Positions 1 through 25,106 of a stretch of 64,000 nucleotides of DNA are shown here, one piece after another. The stretch's first letter is position 1; each line of letters begins with the position of its first letter. The stretch is taken from positions 52,914,751 to 52,978,750 of the forward strand of contig CM075942.1 in assembly GCA_038030265.1 (NCBI GenBank), in the 5' to 3' direction. The position numbers were made by a program, and so were the translations under genes. Under the pieces are notes generated by a model. It ran no database searches. It saw only the letters and a program-made list of their open reading frames with translations, and was not told the origin of the DNA. Source of the stretch: Corythucha ciliata. Its lineage: Eukaryota; Arthropoda; Insecta; Hemiptera; Tingidae.

Positions 1-13661
<13,661 letters not shown>

Positions 13662-15206
13662 ATAAAACAAAAAAAAGTCGAAATATACAAAAAACACAAA
13701 AAATCTGCTCATTGAGTTATGTAAGTCTCACAACTTCCCGCCCATCGCTATTACCCCTGCTATTTTAGACGTGGGGGGGAAAAACTCGTTCTTTACGTTT
13801 TTTTGTACCGTATTGTAAGCAAAAGGAACTAAAAAAAACGCTCTTTCAAAACTCATTTTAAACAAAAAGTGTAATATAGTAACATTAAGCGAAATTGAGA
13901 GAAGCGAGGCAATAAAATTGTAGTCAGTAGTGGGTCTGGCGGTATTTTATCACGTTATTTTCGCCTAATTTATACATTTTCATTTCATTCAATACCGTCA
14001 AACTCATTTAACCAAGAAATTAGGGTGTAAAACAGTGTTTGCCTTATTTAGATCAATTACAACAAACCACTTCTTTTGCTTTGTTTGTTTGTTTGAGCAC
14101 GGAATGTAAAAAAGAAAAAGAAAAAATAGGGAAACGTTGGGATTAATGATTATAAAAAACCGTTTTCATCTGATTTCGTACATTTTCGTTGTATAAAAAT
14201 AACTGTATGTCTATTTACATACAAAATATAATGTGTATCAAATTCTAAAGTAGCGTGTAGGTTTAAAATATTTTATATTCGCGGCCAAAAGATGAATAAT
14301 AATAAAACATGTTTTTTTAAATAATAGCACCTAGAATTTTAAAAAATAACACAAAAGCGCACTTTTTATTTATTGTAAATATCTATAAATAACTGTTTTT
14401 ACTTTCTCGTTCGATTTATTTTACGTTAATTGGTTCGAAACATCCTCCCTGTCATGGACTGACGGATAAATGATGTGGCCAATCAAAAGAAACTGTGTTT
14501 ATATAAATATATCAATGTTGTGTACTATTAAACAATTTTAATTCAATTGTTAACATTTTTTGTTGAAAAGGCGCTTTTTATTTAAATGAGTAGATATTGT
14601 CGAAAACTGTGATAAAAAAATAACTCTTTAAATTTAATTATTAGGGTCGTAGAAAACGTTAAAAAAAACAAATAATAAAAAAAATCAATTAACATTATGA
14701 ACACAGTTTCTGTACATTCAACACAAGTTACAAACATGGCTTTCACGTTGACGTTTCACCATGAAAATACGACAAAAATAAGAATGACTGAAAAAAAATA
14801 AATAAAATGAAAACAAAAATAGATACTCGTGATAATAAAACTATAAAATATATATTAATATAAATATATAAATACTCGTACGTATTAAACTTAGGGAAGT
14901 TGTGCATTTTAGTTACGAATATTGTAGACGTTTTAGCGTGAAAATGACAACGTGTAAATGTTTCATTAACAAAAAAAAAATAACAAAAAATAGGTCCAAA
15001 AAGTATGAAAGGAGTGGGACTGAAAGGGGTAAAATTATGATAATTTCTTTTTTAAAACCAATTTTAAACGTGTTTTGTGTGAAACTTACCTCATCTTAAA
15101 TCTTTTTGTTTTATATGTTCTCTAATTGCGATGAAAAATAGCGAATAGACTGCACAGAACTAGCGTGGAAAAAAGGCACTTCTATATCATTTACACAATG
15201 CTGCAC

Positions 15207-15256
<50 letters not shown>

Positions 15257-16450
15257 GGGAAAAGGCCAAGAACCTGCTACCCCCACCCACCTACCCAACC
15301 ATGGTGTAACATTTGGGTCAATTACTTTTTTAAAAAATTAAAATGCCTCCTCCCTCTCACCTATTAACAAAAAAAAAGATAAAAATTCTAAAATAATGTG
15401 CTATTAAACAAAAAGTAGTTTAACTCAATTATTTAATCCTTATCGAACCGATTTAATATCCTTTTTGAAAAATATATAAGACACACACAATCACATATTA
15501 CACACTCACTTTATAATAAAAAGTAAAAACAATTGTGCAAAAAAACCCGTCTCCTTCCTTCTCGTCCTTATTTTGGCTTTTTGATTGGTTAAACCGTGCT
15601 GAAACGCGCGCCCCTTAATCGATTACACGAACTAGCGCTTCCTTTTTTCGCTTAACAATTTTGTTTACTGCGCTTCCAGTGGCGTAGCCATTTGATTTCG
15701 TTTAAGGAGAGCCTCTCGTCAAAGGTTGTATAATTTATTTATTTTTATGAGCGTGAAATGGCCTATTTTTTGGGGCGGTTATTGAAAAAATTGCTCAAGT
15801 GTAAAACCCTGGATTGTCCACGTGCTTGTGCTAAGAAAAATAAAAACAAATACAAATACAAAACAAGGAGGGAGACATCGTTCGATCTCTTTTTTTTTTT
15901 TTTTTTTTAGTTAGCTGGAGTCGACACTGCCAGCCGTCGCTTATTTCCCCACGCACTCACACACTCCCAGGGAGACAGTCAGGGAAAAACTTCTAATCGC
16001 TTTATATTTTCAAAAAAAAAAAAAAAAAATCAGATTTTTGAAGAGAGAGATAACAAAAGACGGCGTTATTTCGTTTAAAAAACAAAAAAAAAGTTGAATT
16101 TTTGGTTTCTCTTCTGTTTTAATCCTATTTGTAGATAATAACGTGTAATTGTAATTTGTACATAAAAAATAACTATTCCAATGTACAAAAACCCCCTCTA
16201 ATTAAACTTTAAAAACAGAACAGTTAACGACAAGAAATTACGTTTTACAGTTTACGTACCATTTAGATGTTATTAAATATAATTTTAATGGGATATTTTA
16301 ATGAGCGATTATGTAATGCTGTAGACTGCTCATTTTTATAAATATACAAAAACTTGAAAATAATGTAAAAAAGGATATTATTCTAAAGAAGAAAAAATTA
16401 AAAAGTCGAGATGAATAAAAAAACAAAAGTCAATTTCATTCAAATGTCTC
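13662..16450 (+). other. Rdl 3' UTR and AT-rich flank
   Basis: The sequence directly after the Rdl stop is very AT-rich and has no recognised gene. AATAAA signals occur right at the stop (13657-13666) and at 13911-13916, with several more further on, so the 3' UTR could be short or extend by kilobases. A run of 45 T lies at 15210-15254. Insect Rdl transcripts often have long 3' UTRs; the end cannot be fixed from sequence alone. Confidence 0.5.
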
Positions 16451-16735
16451 AGTTCCAAGTCGAGCGGAGTCACTAACGTTCAAAGTCCGAGGAGACCTCC
16501 AACAGTCAAGTACATGTTGGGACCGACCGGCCCGATTTACCGACTGAGTTGGGCCAACCGAGTCTTAAAATGGAAAAATTAAATGATAGGGTGGGGGGGG
16601 ATAGATCCAATAAACATTGGTAACGCCTTGAGAAAGATCTAATTCCTTCATAAGAATTCGTTAAGAGGAACGATTTATTTTTCTCGGAAAGTATTTTACT
16701 CGGGGAAAAAATACCGAATGACTAAAAATAATTAA

Positions 16736-16878
16736 TAGCGTTCCCCATTTGCACAAAATTCTGCAACGGGGCTATTCAGTTCCACTCGTCTTCTCCACTA
16801 ACATATGATTTAATTAAGTGAAGACGGGTGGAAATGAACTGCCAAAATGCAGAATTTTGTGCAAATGGGGAACGCTAT
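16736..16878. mobile_element. MITE with ~29-bp inverted ends and TA flanks
   Basis: The left end GCGTTCCCCATTTGCACAAA continues to ATTCTGCA and is matched exactly in inverse orientation at the right end, with TA on both outer sides. The ~141-bp body has CTAACATATGATTTAATTAAG in the centre. The same centre occurs in diverged form in the element at 23325-23455. A TA target points to the Tc1/mariner-type group (inference). Confidence 0.75.
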
Positions 16879-17037
16879 AAGTTTTGCGTCGTGAACAATA
16901 ATAAAAAATAAAAAGAGGAAAGGTGACGCCACAGCCTCATATGTTCAGTGGTGGATCTTCGGTGGGATAATAATTCACTCTCCAGCTGTTTACAGCATTG
17001 CCGACGACGAGGCTAAAGCCAACGAGCGCAGCTCCTC

Positions 17038-17264
17038 CTAAGGCTCGTTTCACACGTACGCGGTTACACGCGAGCGCGGTTTCAAAGCGGTGTAAATTCA
17101 CGCGGCTCAAGGGGGCGAGCGGCGGAAACCGACAACTCTTCGGTTTCTACGCGGCAGCGGTTTGAAGAGGTTCCTCGGTTCACACATGCGAGGCATCTAC
17201 CGCGTTCGAGCTGCGTATAGCAACCACGCCTCGGGAAACCGCTAGGTGTGGAACGTGCCTTTAA
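17038..17264. mobile_element. Imperfect inverted-repeat element (MITE-like), GC-rich
   Basis: The left end AAGGCTCGTTTCACACGTAC and the right end GTGTGGAACGTGCCTTTA are imperfect inverted repeats of about 25 bp. The interior is unusually GC-rich (runs such as CACGCGAGCGCGG) compared with its flanks. There are no open frames of interest. Confidence 0.5.
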
Positions 17265-18105
17265 CGATCCACTATACCATAATCGTCAATTTCCCAAAAA
17301 GTTACTCAAACTACACGTGAGTGGAATATAATCCCTCTGGTGAGGGGGATCCTTAACAAGCAATTTAATTTAGCGGACATTGGCACTTTTATCCCAGAAA
17401 TCGTCGAACGCCCAGAAACTAAATATTTTTTTTTCAGTAGAGTGTCGCCGCAACCAAATCATCACTGTTCCGTTGGGAAATTGGCAATTTAACTCGACAA
17501 ACGAACAATTTAGCAGATATTATTAATATTATAGCAGATAATATACTCCAGTCGATCTAAGCTTTGGAGCAGAAATAAATATGGGATTTTGTCGAATTCA
17601 TCAACGAACTGTCATTATAGCTGGAAATGAGCGCTTCGCCTCAATTTATGCCGGGAATTAGAGAGTTGTCTCAGTTTTAGCTGCCGATAAGCGAGTTTTT
17701 TTTTCAAAGTCAGTAAATTAGCGTTTATTCTCAATTTAGCAGCGTATCAGCGCTTTTTATCAATTTTAGCCGCGAATTATCGTTTTCTGTCACTTCTTAG
17801 CCATGCAAAATTTAAGCCAAAAGCTACGTAAAGGGCAGAATTTATGCGAAACGTCACTCATGACTCATGAGCGACGAAACTGAAAAGATAAAACTGTTTC
17901 GAAACAGCTAAGGCCTGATTCAGGTCAAAACCTATGTAAAACTGCACATTCGACACTGCGAATTGTCGCATTCACGTGGTACATCGAATTCTATGCACAC
18001 TGTACGAAAAATACCCCAGTGTGGGCAAAACGCAATGTACTCGGGAAAACAACTCACAACGTCAAGGCAATATGTATTCGAAATAAATCACCAAGGGCAA
18101 ATTTA
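17265..18105. other. Intergenic, diverged short repeats
   Basis: No gene recognised. Between about 17625 and 17800 the wording (CAATTTTAGCCGCGAATTAT and similar) matches the dispersed ~30-bp repeat family in the same orientation as at 8.2-8.6 kb. Confidence 0.45.
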
Positions 18106-18420
18106 TGGTTAAAATTTTCATTTCATCAAAAAACTTGTCAGTTTCACGAATTAATTGTCAATTGCGTAAGGAAATTGTCTGTTTCATGAGAAAACTTGCA
18201 TTTTTTTGGGAATTCTTAAGCTTTGAGCTAATGGTTGATTTTATGATTAAATTTTCACCTTTTAAAAGGTGTCAATTTAATGAGTAAATCGTCTGTTTTA
18301 TAAGGAAATAGTCGATTTTATGAAGTAATTGTAAATTTTATGAGGAAATTGTCAATTTCATTTGAAAAATTGTCAATTTGAAGTCGAAATTGTCAATTTC
18401 AAGCGGAAATTGTCAAGCGA
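18106..18420. repeat. 20-bp minisatellite
   Basis: Imperfect tandem units of the form AATTTCATGAGGAAATTGTC. They are cleanest at 18340-18415, where successive copies differ by a few bases and keep 20-bp spacing. Confidence 0.7.
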
Positions 18421-19393
18421 AACTATCCCCAATAGTTCAATTTTTGATTCTTGGAGTTCATTAATCTAGCCCCATGATTCGATCGACAATTACCCTTTCG
18501 GTGAATAATGTTTACAATAATTGATGATCGTTTATTTGGGCTTCAAACTAGAAATTGCCGATTTCATGCCGTGATAACCTCTTCGCTCTTCAATGGCCCG
18601 TATCCGTTTAGATTTTCGGATTTCGAGTGTGGCGAAACCACAAAATACGCGGTATTTACATTTTTAAATTTTCATAATTTCGTCAAAAATTGCACACGGA
18701 AGCCCCCGAATTTAAGGCTGAATGTTTTCAAAGTATTTCGATTTGAGCCGGACGGCCGAGTCCCTTGGACACCGCTCAGTCGCCCCAGGAAAACGTGTCA
18801 AATACGTCAATGATGAAGTGGGTTGAGATTGAAAGCGCAGAATTTTCGGTTCGCCGTGTCCAGCCACGGGACGTGAGAGCCCATGCGCAGAGTTCACTTC
18901 ATTCGGATCGTGGCATATTTATGCCAAACAACTGTAGAGGTACAATGTTGTTGTTTTTTTCACTTTACCAGCTTTTGGGTTTCCTTAATTTTGGGATATT
19001 TCAATGATGAGAAATGTAAAAAGCTACTTTGCTACAAAAACTGTGTGACGTTGTACCCTGGTCGTATTGCGGAAAATATGCCGTTTTTTACACTGTACCC
19101 CGTTTCGTAGGACAAAATTTCCAGTGATTGGACCACGGTATCAAGTTTTAGTGAGAACATTTCAAAGTTCGCAAACAATTTGTAATCTACAGACAAATAA
19201 TAAGAAATTGCGGGTGAAATTGAGGGTTTTCCAGAAGGAAAGATAAACCAGGCCTTTCGACCAATTAGTTCCCTCCCTCGCCCACTGGAATGTTGAATGG
19301 CAACTGCGCTGACTGGGCTTTCTGTGGTATCGGTCTTCGCTTGCAGTCCTAGAACAACAACAACAAACAAAAGGAATACGCAACTTCTTGCGC

Positions 19394-19399
19394 TTTATT
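19394..19399 (-). terminator. Candidate polyadenylation signal of the SLC7 gene
   Basis: TTTATT on the plus strand is AATAAA on the minus strand, about 170 bp downstream of the SLC7-type gene's stop codon. It is the first convincing signal after that stop. Confidence 0.4.
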
Positions 19400-19569
19400 A
19401 AAGGGAAGTAAGTATATAAGATAAAGTGACTTTGTCTTATTTTTATTTTTAGAAAGTATTGCCGAGATTTTTCTCCGTTTTTTTTGTTTGGTTTTTGTTG
19501 TTGTTTTTTTTGTTTTTTGTTTTTTTGTTTTTTGTTGTTTTTTTTTTGTTGCTTTTTTTTTCAGTAGCA

Positions 19570-22016
19570 TCACGTTACAGCGCTCTGAGCGTGATTTTCC
19601 GGCGGTACCACTTCGAATAAAACTTGAACAAAATACGTTATCCGTCCTGTATTGGATTGAAAAAAAAAAAAAAAAAATTATCCCCATGACCCTCAAATGT
19701 AAGGGGGGGGGGAGCCATTTACCTAGAAACAATAGTTGACGCTCTTTAAATATGAAGAAATAATAAAATATAATTCCGACGCCGATGAATATCAAAGCTC
19801 CCAAATATTGCACGGTCGGCTCGAGAACGAGCGGAATTATTGATAAAGCCATGGAAATGGTTATTATGAGTAATGGGATGATTGTTGGTACCTGAAAACA
19901 AAAAAACGGAATTTAGAAACTTTGCGGTACAGGTATATAGGAGAGGTGTGGGGTGAATACCTTGTAGGGACGAACTACGTTCGGCTTAGTTTTCCTCATA
20001 ACGAGTAGGGCAACCATGGCTAAGCCGTAGAATATCCAAATAAGGAAACTGACGAATTCGATGAGTTCAATTATACTGCCCAGTATGATGAAAGTGAAGG
20101 ATAATAAACCCTGTGGGAGAAGGCCGAAAAAGAAAAAAATAATTAGAAGTCGTTAACCCTTATATAGAAATAATCAAAAAACGAATTACTTGAAGGACGA
20201 CGGCTGGCGCCGGAGTGAATTTCCTGATATGAATGAACGACATTGATTCGATCATATGCCCGTAGCGGCCAGCGACGTAACATAGTCTGCAAAAAAAAAA
20301 AACAACTTTCAGAACTCTCAAAAATGGAATTGTTTCATTAACTAATAGAAAAAAAACCTTGACACTCCAAACTGGACGCTCATACCGCAACCGAACGTTG
20401 ACAATGCCACCGCTAATGGAATTAAAAAGGCCACAGGCCCGAATAATTTTTCGGCGAACGCCTAAATTGTTGGTGCGGGGTGGGGTGGTGGGTGAGGGAG
20501 AAAAAAAAAGAAAAAAATATGAAGTGAGGTAGTTAAAAATATAAAATAAAAATCAACGAACGGTTGCCACCGCTGGTGCGGTGATAATTTCCTCTGAAGA
20601 CAACACGGACATGTACGCTAAATTCATCATAAAATACAAGACTGTGATGAGTGGCACTCCGATTGAAATCGCTAGGGGAATGTTTCTGTTGGGATTTTTG
20701 ATTTCCTCCGTAACTACAGTCACTGAAGTCCTTGAAAAAAAAAAAATAATTTTTAAAGAATCTGTCACTGACTGTAAGTAAAGCGTTAATTAACGTTACC
20801 ATCCATCGAAAGCCCATAGTCCACCGAAAAAAGCGAGAACGATGTTTTTCACGTCTGATTTGGTCCCCTTAAAACCATCACTTAAATAAGTGGTTTGCCC
20901 TGAAAGAATCAATTTCAATGTTTCTTCCTTTTAAAAATGGACAGGGTGGGGGTGAAGGACTACTGTTACCAAGGCTGAGCGTGTACAATCCTCCGGTGAT
21001 TACACATACACACGCTAATATTTTTAGCGAGGAAAACAAATTCTGAATTTTAACGTATAATTTGACGCTGCTAAAGTTGACGTACGTTATTAAACCTGTT
21101 AAGACAGTGGGTGGAAGGCGAGGGTTAAAAGAAACGCGTCAAAAAAAAAAAGAAGAAGAAGAAAAAGAAAGCGATGCGCACTGATTGCCAGCAGGGCGAT
21201 AATTTTTTTCAAGGCGTGAGTCTTCCAAGGTTCAAGCTCGAGACTCAATTGGTCAACGATTGGCGTGTACAGGTATTCAGCGAAGGTGAGAACGAGAATT
21301 GCCACTTCAGCGGGTCGTACTAATAGGACAATGACCCATATGTAGATGAAGCCAGGGAGTGAGCCCCAAAATTTTGGTATGGTCGTATTTTTGGAGAAGG
21401 CCGCCTGGAAGTAGGCGTATTCGGCTCCTGACGACCGTACGAACGTGCCGAGTTCGGCGAACGCAAGAGCACCTGTTGAATCCCTTTCAAGAGGGGAGGG
21501 GGGATAAATTAAAAGCGTTTTAAGACGAGCATAAAAGCAAAAAATGCGGGGTCTCGTGTTTACCTAAATAAGAGATGAATCCACAGACGGCCCATATAAG
21601 AAGACAGGCGTAAGGAGATCCTGATTTTTCCAGAACACTTTTCGGAGAAACAAAAATTCCAGAACCTAGACTCCCCCACCCCCACCCAACGCATTATTTA
21701 AGTGACCTCCAAGCGATTTGTTTGTTGTTTTGTTAAAATTTTTACCGATCATAACGCTAACGATGAGCCCCACGGCGCTGAAAAGTCCAATTTCTCGCTT
21801 GAGCTCCACCCTGTCGTCTTTTTCCGACTTTTCGTTACTGGCCAAACCATTTTGCACCGGAAGCCCGCCTTGAGGGTCGCACATTCAATACACGGAGGTC
21901 ACGAACAACTCTGAATTTTACAAAATAATTATAAATAAATATTTACCATTCGTAGACGGTGGTGGCGGCGTTGGCTGTGGGAGGGCGTCTTCGCTGAATT
22001 TGCTACTCGTGTGCAT
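19570..22016 (-). CDS. SLC7 / LAT-type amino acid transporter (complete)
   Basis: Plasma-membrane amino acid exchanger of the APC superfamily, SLC7 light-chain group. Read as 12 exons (minus strand): 22016-21947, 21868-21746, 21665-21564, 21472-21182, 21095-20970, 20899-20800, 20730-20562, 20461-20358, 20286-20190, 20110-19961, 19891-19723 and 19646-19570. All are phase-consistent, 525 residues in total, close to the family norm. TM1 carries the unwound-helix motif GSGIF (65-69). Other family blocks are the EIKNPNRNIPLAI segment, the AYMSVLS segment and the C-terminal GRITYFVQVLFEVVPPE. The first exon (start MHTSSKFSEDALPQ) is joined on frame continuity; an internal start at 21884 (MCDPQGG) is the alternative. 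Oddities: the loop at residues 165-181 lacks the cysteine that usually links light chains to a 4F2hc-type heavy chain, and the intron 7 donor is GTTCGT. Substrates cannot be read from sequence. Confidence 0.92.
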
Positions 22017-23320
22017 TATACCATCAGTGATTTTCGTCTATTTTTCACGCGAATAATATCGCCAGCATTATCAAATCACTGGATTGGGTGAAAGGAGGAA
22101 GGGGGAGTTAACGTCTGCCACTGTGTTGTTCCAGGATCTGAGTTGTCTCCTTGAGATGAAAAAAACTGAGAAGAGCGCGACAAAATGGAGCAGTCTTGTT
22201 TGCCGGTCCAAGGGCAGTTAACACAATTTACAGCAGTGTGTCCATCGTGACACAAAAAAATGATTTTTGACCCTTTTGAAAAGGAAAAAAAATAGATTTA
22301 CCTAATGAACAACTGTGTACTTGATGATCTGAAACAATTGTCTGCCTCTGGTTTGAGCTCTTATTCGCACTATACAATCTTTCCCATTCATGCCTCCTCC
22401 CTCCACGGTAGGTGGGAGAGGGATTCTCCCCCATCACAATGAACCCCTCCCAAGATGCCCCCTATTATAACGGAGACTCGAGATCCTTCAGTCAATTCGC
22501 AATTATCTGATTTATTGTTCCGTTCAACATTATGAGACGCAAGAACCGCCACCGTAGATTGAAAGCATTAATCATGAACAATTTGAAACACGTGCCCCCC
22601 CCCCAACCCACGCACTACCGCCACTCTAAATATTCATCAGAACCAGCCGTTTGATGTCGTCATACAGATAGTTGCTAAACATGAAACAATATACTTGCAC
22701 ATGTGAAGCGTCAGAAAAAAAAAAAAAAAAAAAAAAAAAAAAGAAGAAACTTTTCAAGGTGAAATAGTTTGCAGAATCCTCGAGGGAACCCCGCTATGTT
22801 TCTTCCAAGCTTATACAAAGCCGTGATATACGCAGGGGAAATTCGTCGATATCTTCCAACCTAATTGCCCCAGCAAGAAAATTGCAATCTTGTGATTACA
22901 AGGGGGGGGGGCTGACAATTTCTCTCCAAAGGAAAGATACCCTCTCCTAGGAATCAGTACGTCACCATAAACCCCCTCACCATCCTACACCGCGTCCCAG
23001 AAACGTGACTTTTTCAACGAAACTGAGGATTTAATGCCTGGAACTCGATTCTGAGAAGTGATAACTGAAAAATTCGACCTAAAAATCAAACTGATGTAGG
23101 ACACAAAAAGACTATTTTTTCGTAGCATGCGTTGGAACCACATTATTTTACCTCTCGAACATAGCCATTTTCACGGCGAGAACGCTCAATTTAGCCTCAG
23201 CAATCGATTTTTGAACACAAAAACAGACTATTAGGCCGAATACCGAACACTCCTACCTCTGAACTAAATTTAAATCCCTTGAAATAATTATAACTGGAGC
23301 TTAATAATCGCGGAAACTAA
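22017..23320. other. SLC7 5' flank and intergenic sequence
   Basis: No gene recognised. The region should hold the promoter and 5' UTR of the minus-strand SLC7 gene, but I see no convincing core promoter. It has an A-run at 22715-22742 and a C-run near 22597-22604. From about 22.9 kb the wording resembles the diverged repeats seen elsewhere in the window. Confidence 0.4.
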
Positions 23321-23324
23321 TAGC

Positions 23325-23455
23325 GATTTCCATTCAACACACTACACAAGTGTATTGCCGCGTCCTCTCCAAAAACATATGTTTCAATTAAGAGAGGATG
23401 GGTAGAAAAACTGACACCATACTAGTGTATTGCATTGAATGGAAAACGCCATTTA
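23325..23455. mobile_element. Diverged MITE related to the one at 16.7 kb
   Basis: The ends TAGCGATTTCCATTCAACAC and (inverse) AATGGCGTTTTCCATTCAAT are imperfect inverted repeats. The centre AACATATGTTTCAATTAAG resembles the centre of the 16736-16878 element. Its inner part is included in the tandem duplication that starts at 23336, so a truncated second copy sits at about 25107. Confidence 0.6.
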
Positions 23456-25019
23456 ACTTTTCTCCGAGAAAAGAAATATTTTTCGTCAGAAAATCTGCTG
23501 GAACTGTCAATTTTGGTCAAAAACTGGCATAGTGGTCTGCAAACTGACAGTTTCGCCACTGAAACTGACAATTCAAGCGAAAAATTTCACTAGTTTTTTG
23601 TGTGCTAGAGTTTCACATCGGTAATTTTAGTCCACAATACCACAAATTTGGCGGCGTACTTACCGTTATGAAATTGACAAAAAACGGTAATGCACTGCTG
23701 CTGTTGGGGCAAGTCCGCGGCTAAACTTGAAAAAGCGCTAAATCATTTGTATAAAAGTAAAAAACAAATTCACGGCTGCAAATGAGAAAAACAGTAATAC
23801 GCGGCTAAAATATAGAAGTAGCTAAAATAAAAAAATATATAGAATAGAGAAACAGAGGTTTCTGAAGGAAAATTCTGTTAATTTCGAGAAAAATCACTAA
23901 TTCATGACAGAAAGGAAAAAACAAACTGATGCTAATTGACACTGCGAGCTAGAGTTGTGAAAACGTCAATTCGAACCTGTAAAGAGGAAAAAGCTCCCAT
24001 TAAGTCCCAACAACCCACTAGCGCAAAAAGCAACTAATTTGCTACTAAAATTGAGAAAAATAGCTAATACGTGGATGCAATTGAGAATAAATCGCAGATT
24101 TCGGGGTTAAGAACGGGGAAGAACACTGATGTGGCTCTTAAGCCAAGTACCCGCCTAAAAGAGAAAAAGCGTTAATTCATGGCGCCTGAAATCGAGAAAA
24201 AACATTATTCCTGGCGAGAACTGAGAAAAATGGCTAAGTCACGGCTAAAATAGAGAAAAATCGCTAATTCGTGGGCAGAAGATTATAAAATTGGAAAAAA
24301 GTAAATATAATTTGCGACAAAAATTGGAAAAACACCAATTCGCAGCTGAAATTGGAAAAACCACGGCTATAATTTGCGAATCTAAAATCAAAAAAAGAGC
24401 TAATTCGCGGCTGAAATATAAAAAATACTACATAATTATGTTAATATCCCATCGAAATTGAAAAAACGACAATTCGCCATCACTGGAGGCCATTTTTCCT
24501 AAAATTGAGAAAAAAATAGTTGATAAATGAAAGGGGAAAAAATTACTAATTGGCTGCTAAAATTGAGAAAAACGGTAATTCGCGGCTGAAGTTAAGAAAA
24601 AGCGCCGATTCATAAGAAAAAAAAAGTCCATTTTCTTTACGAAAAATGAAATACAATAAAAAGAGCAAGTGACGGAGAGTGAATGTTTTCCCCAGCCGTT
24701 TTCCTGTTCAATTGTGCAAACAATAAAATGACATATTTATAAAAATAATTGAGTGATTCCGTATAAAAGATCCGCCATCCGTTAGACTGTATTTTTTCCC
24801 GTCAGCTACTTTCAAAATCTATTATACCTGACGGGAAATCCGTCAAATTGGCAATGCTTCTCTCCGGTACTATAGGCGATCTATTCAAAGAGCAGAATCA
24901 ATTTTAAGGCCGTTTATTCCGTTTTCAGAGCCATTTTGCCTGGGGCCTTATTCTCTAACGAAATAGAAACGTTGCTTTGGAAGAAACAATGAAATCTCAT
25001 TCATGAAATTTAAGCCCTG
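23336..25019. repeat. Tandem segmental duplication, copy 1
   Basis: About 1.68 kb, repeated nearly identically 1771 bp downstream (25107-26784) with only scattered substitutions and small indels. Most of the unit consists of the ~30-bp degenerate repeat family (GCTAATTCGCGGCTGAAAT and AATTGAGAAAAA wording, about 23700-24640). The copies share the start ACACTACACAAGTGTATTGC and the end AAATTTAAGCCCTG. Confidence 0.9.
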
Positions 25020-25106
25020 GGGGCCTGTTCTGCAAAATTTCATAGTGTTCCTAGGAATATCCTTTCCACCCGTCCGACCCGAATTAAATCACATGTTGAT
25101 GGGGAG

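Noticed and set aside
19032..19370. Minus-strand frame as the last exon of the SLC7 gene
   Set aside because: An acceptor exists, but the exon at 19646-19570 gives the family-type C-terminus (QVLFEVVPPE) and an immediate stop, so the longer frame is not needed.
23700..24640. CRISPR-like array
   Set aside because: Units are degenerate, unequal in spacing, lack unique spacers, and lie in a eukaryotic genome; it is a decayed minisatellite.
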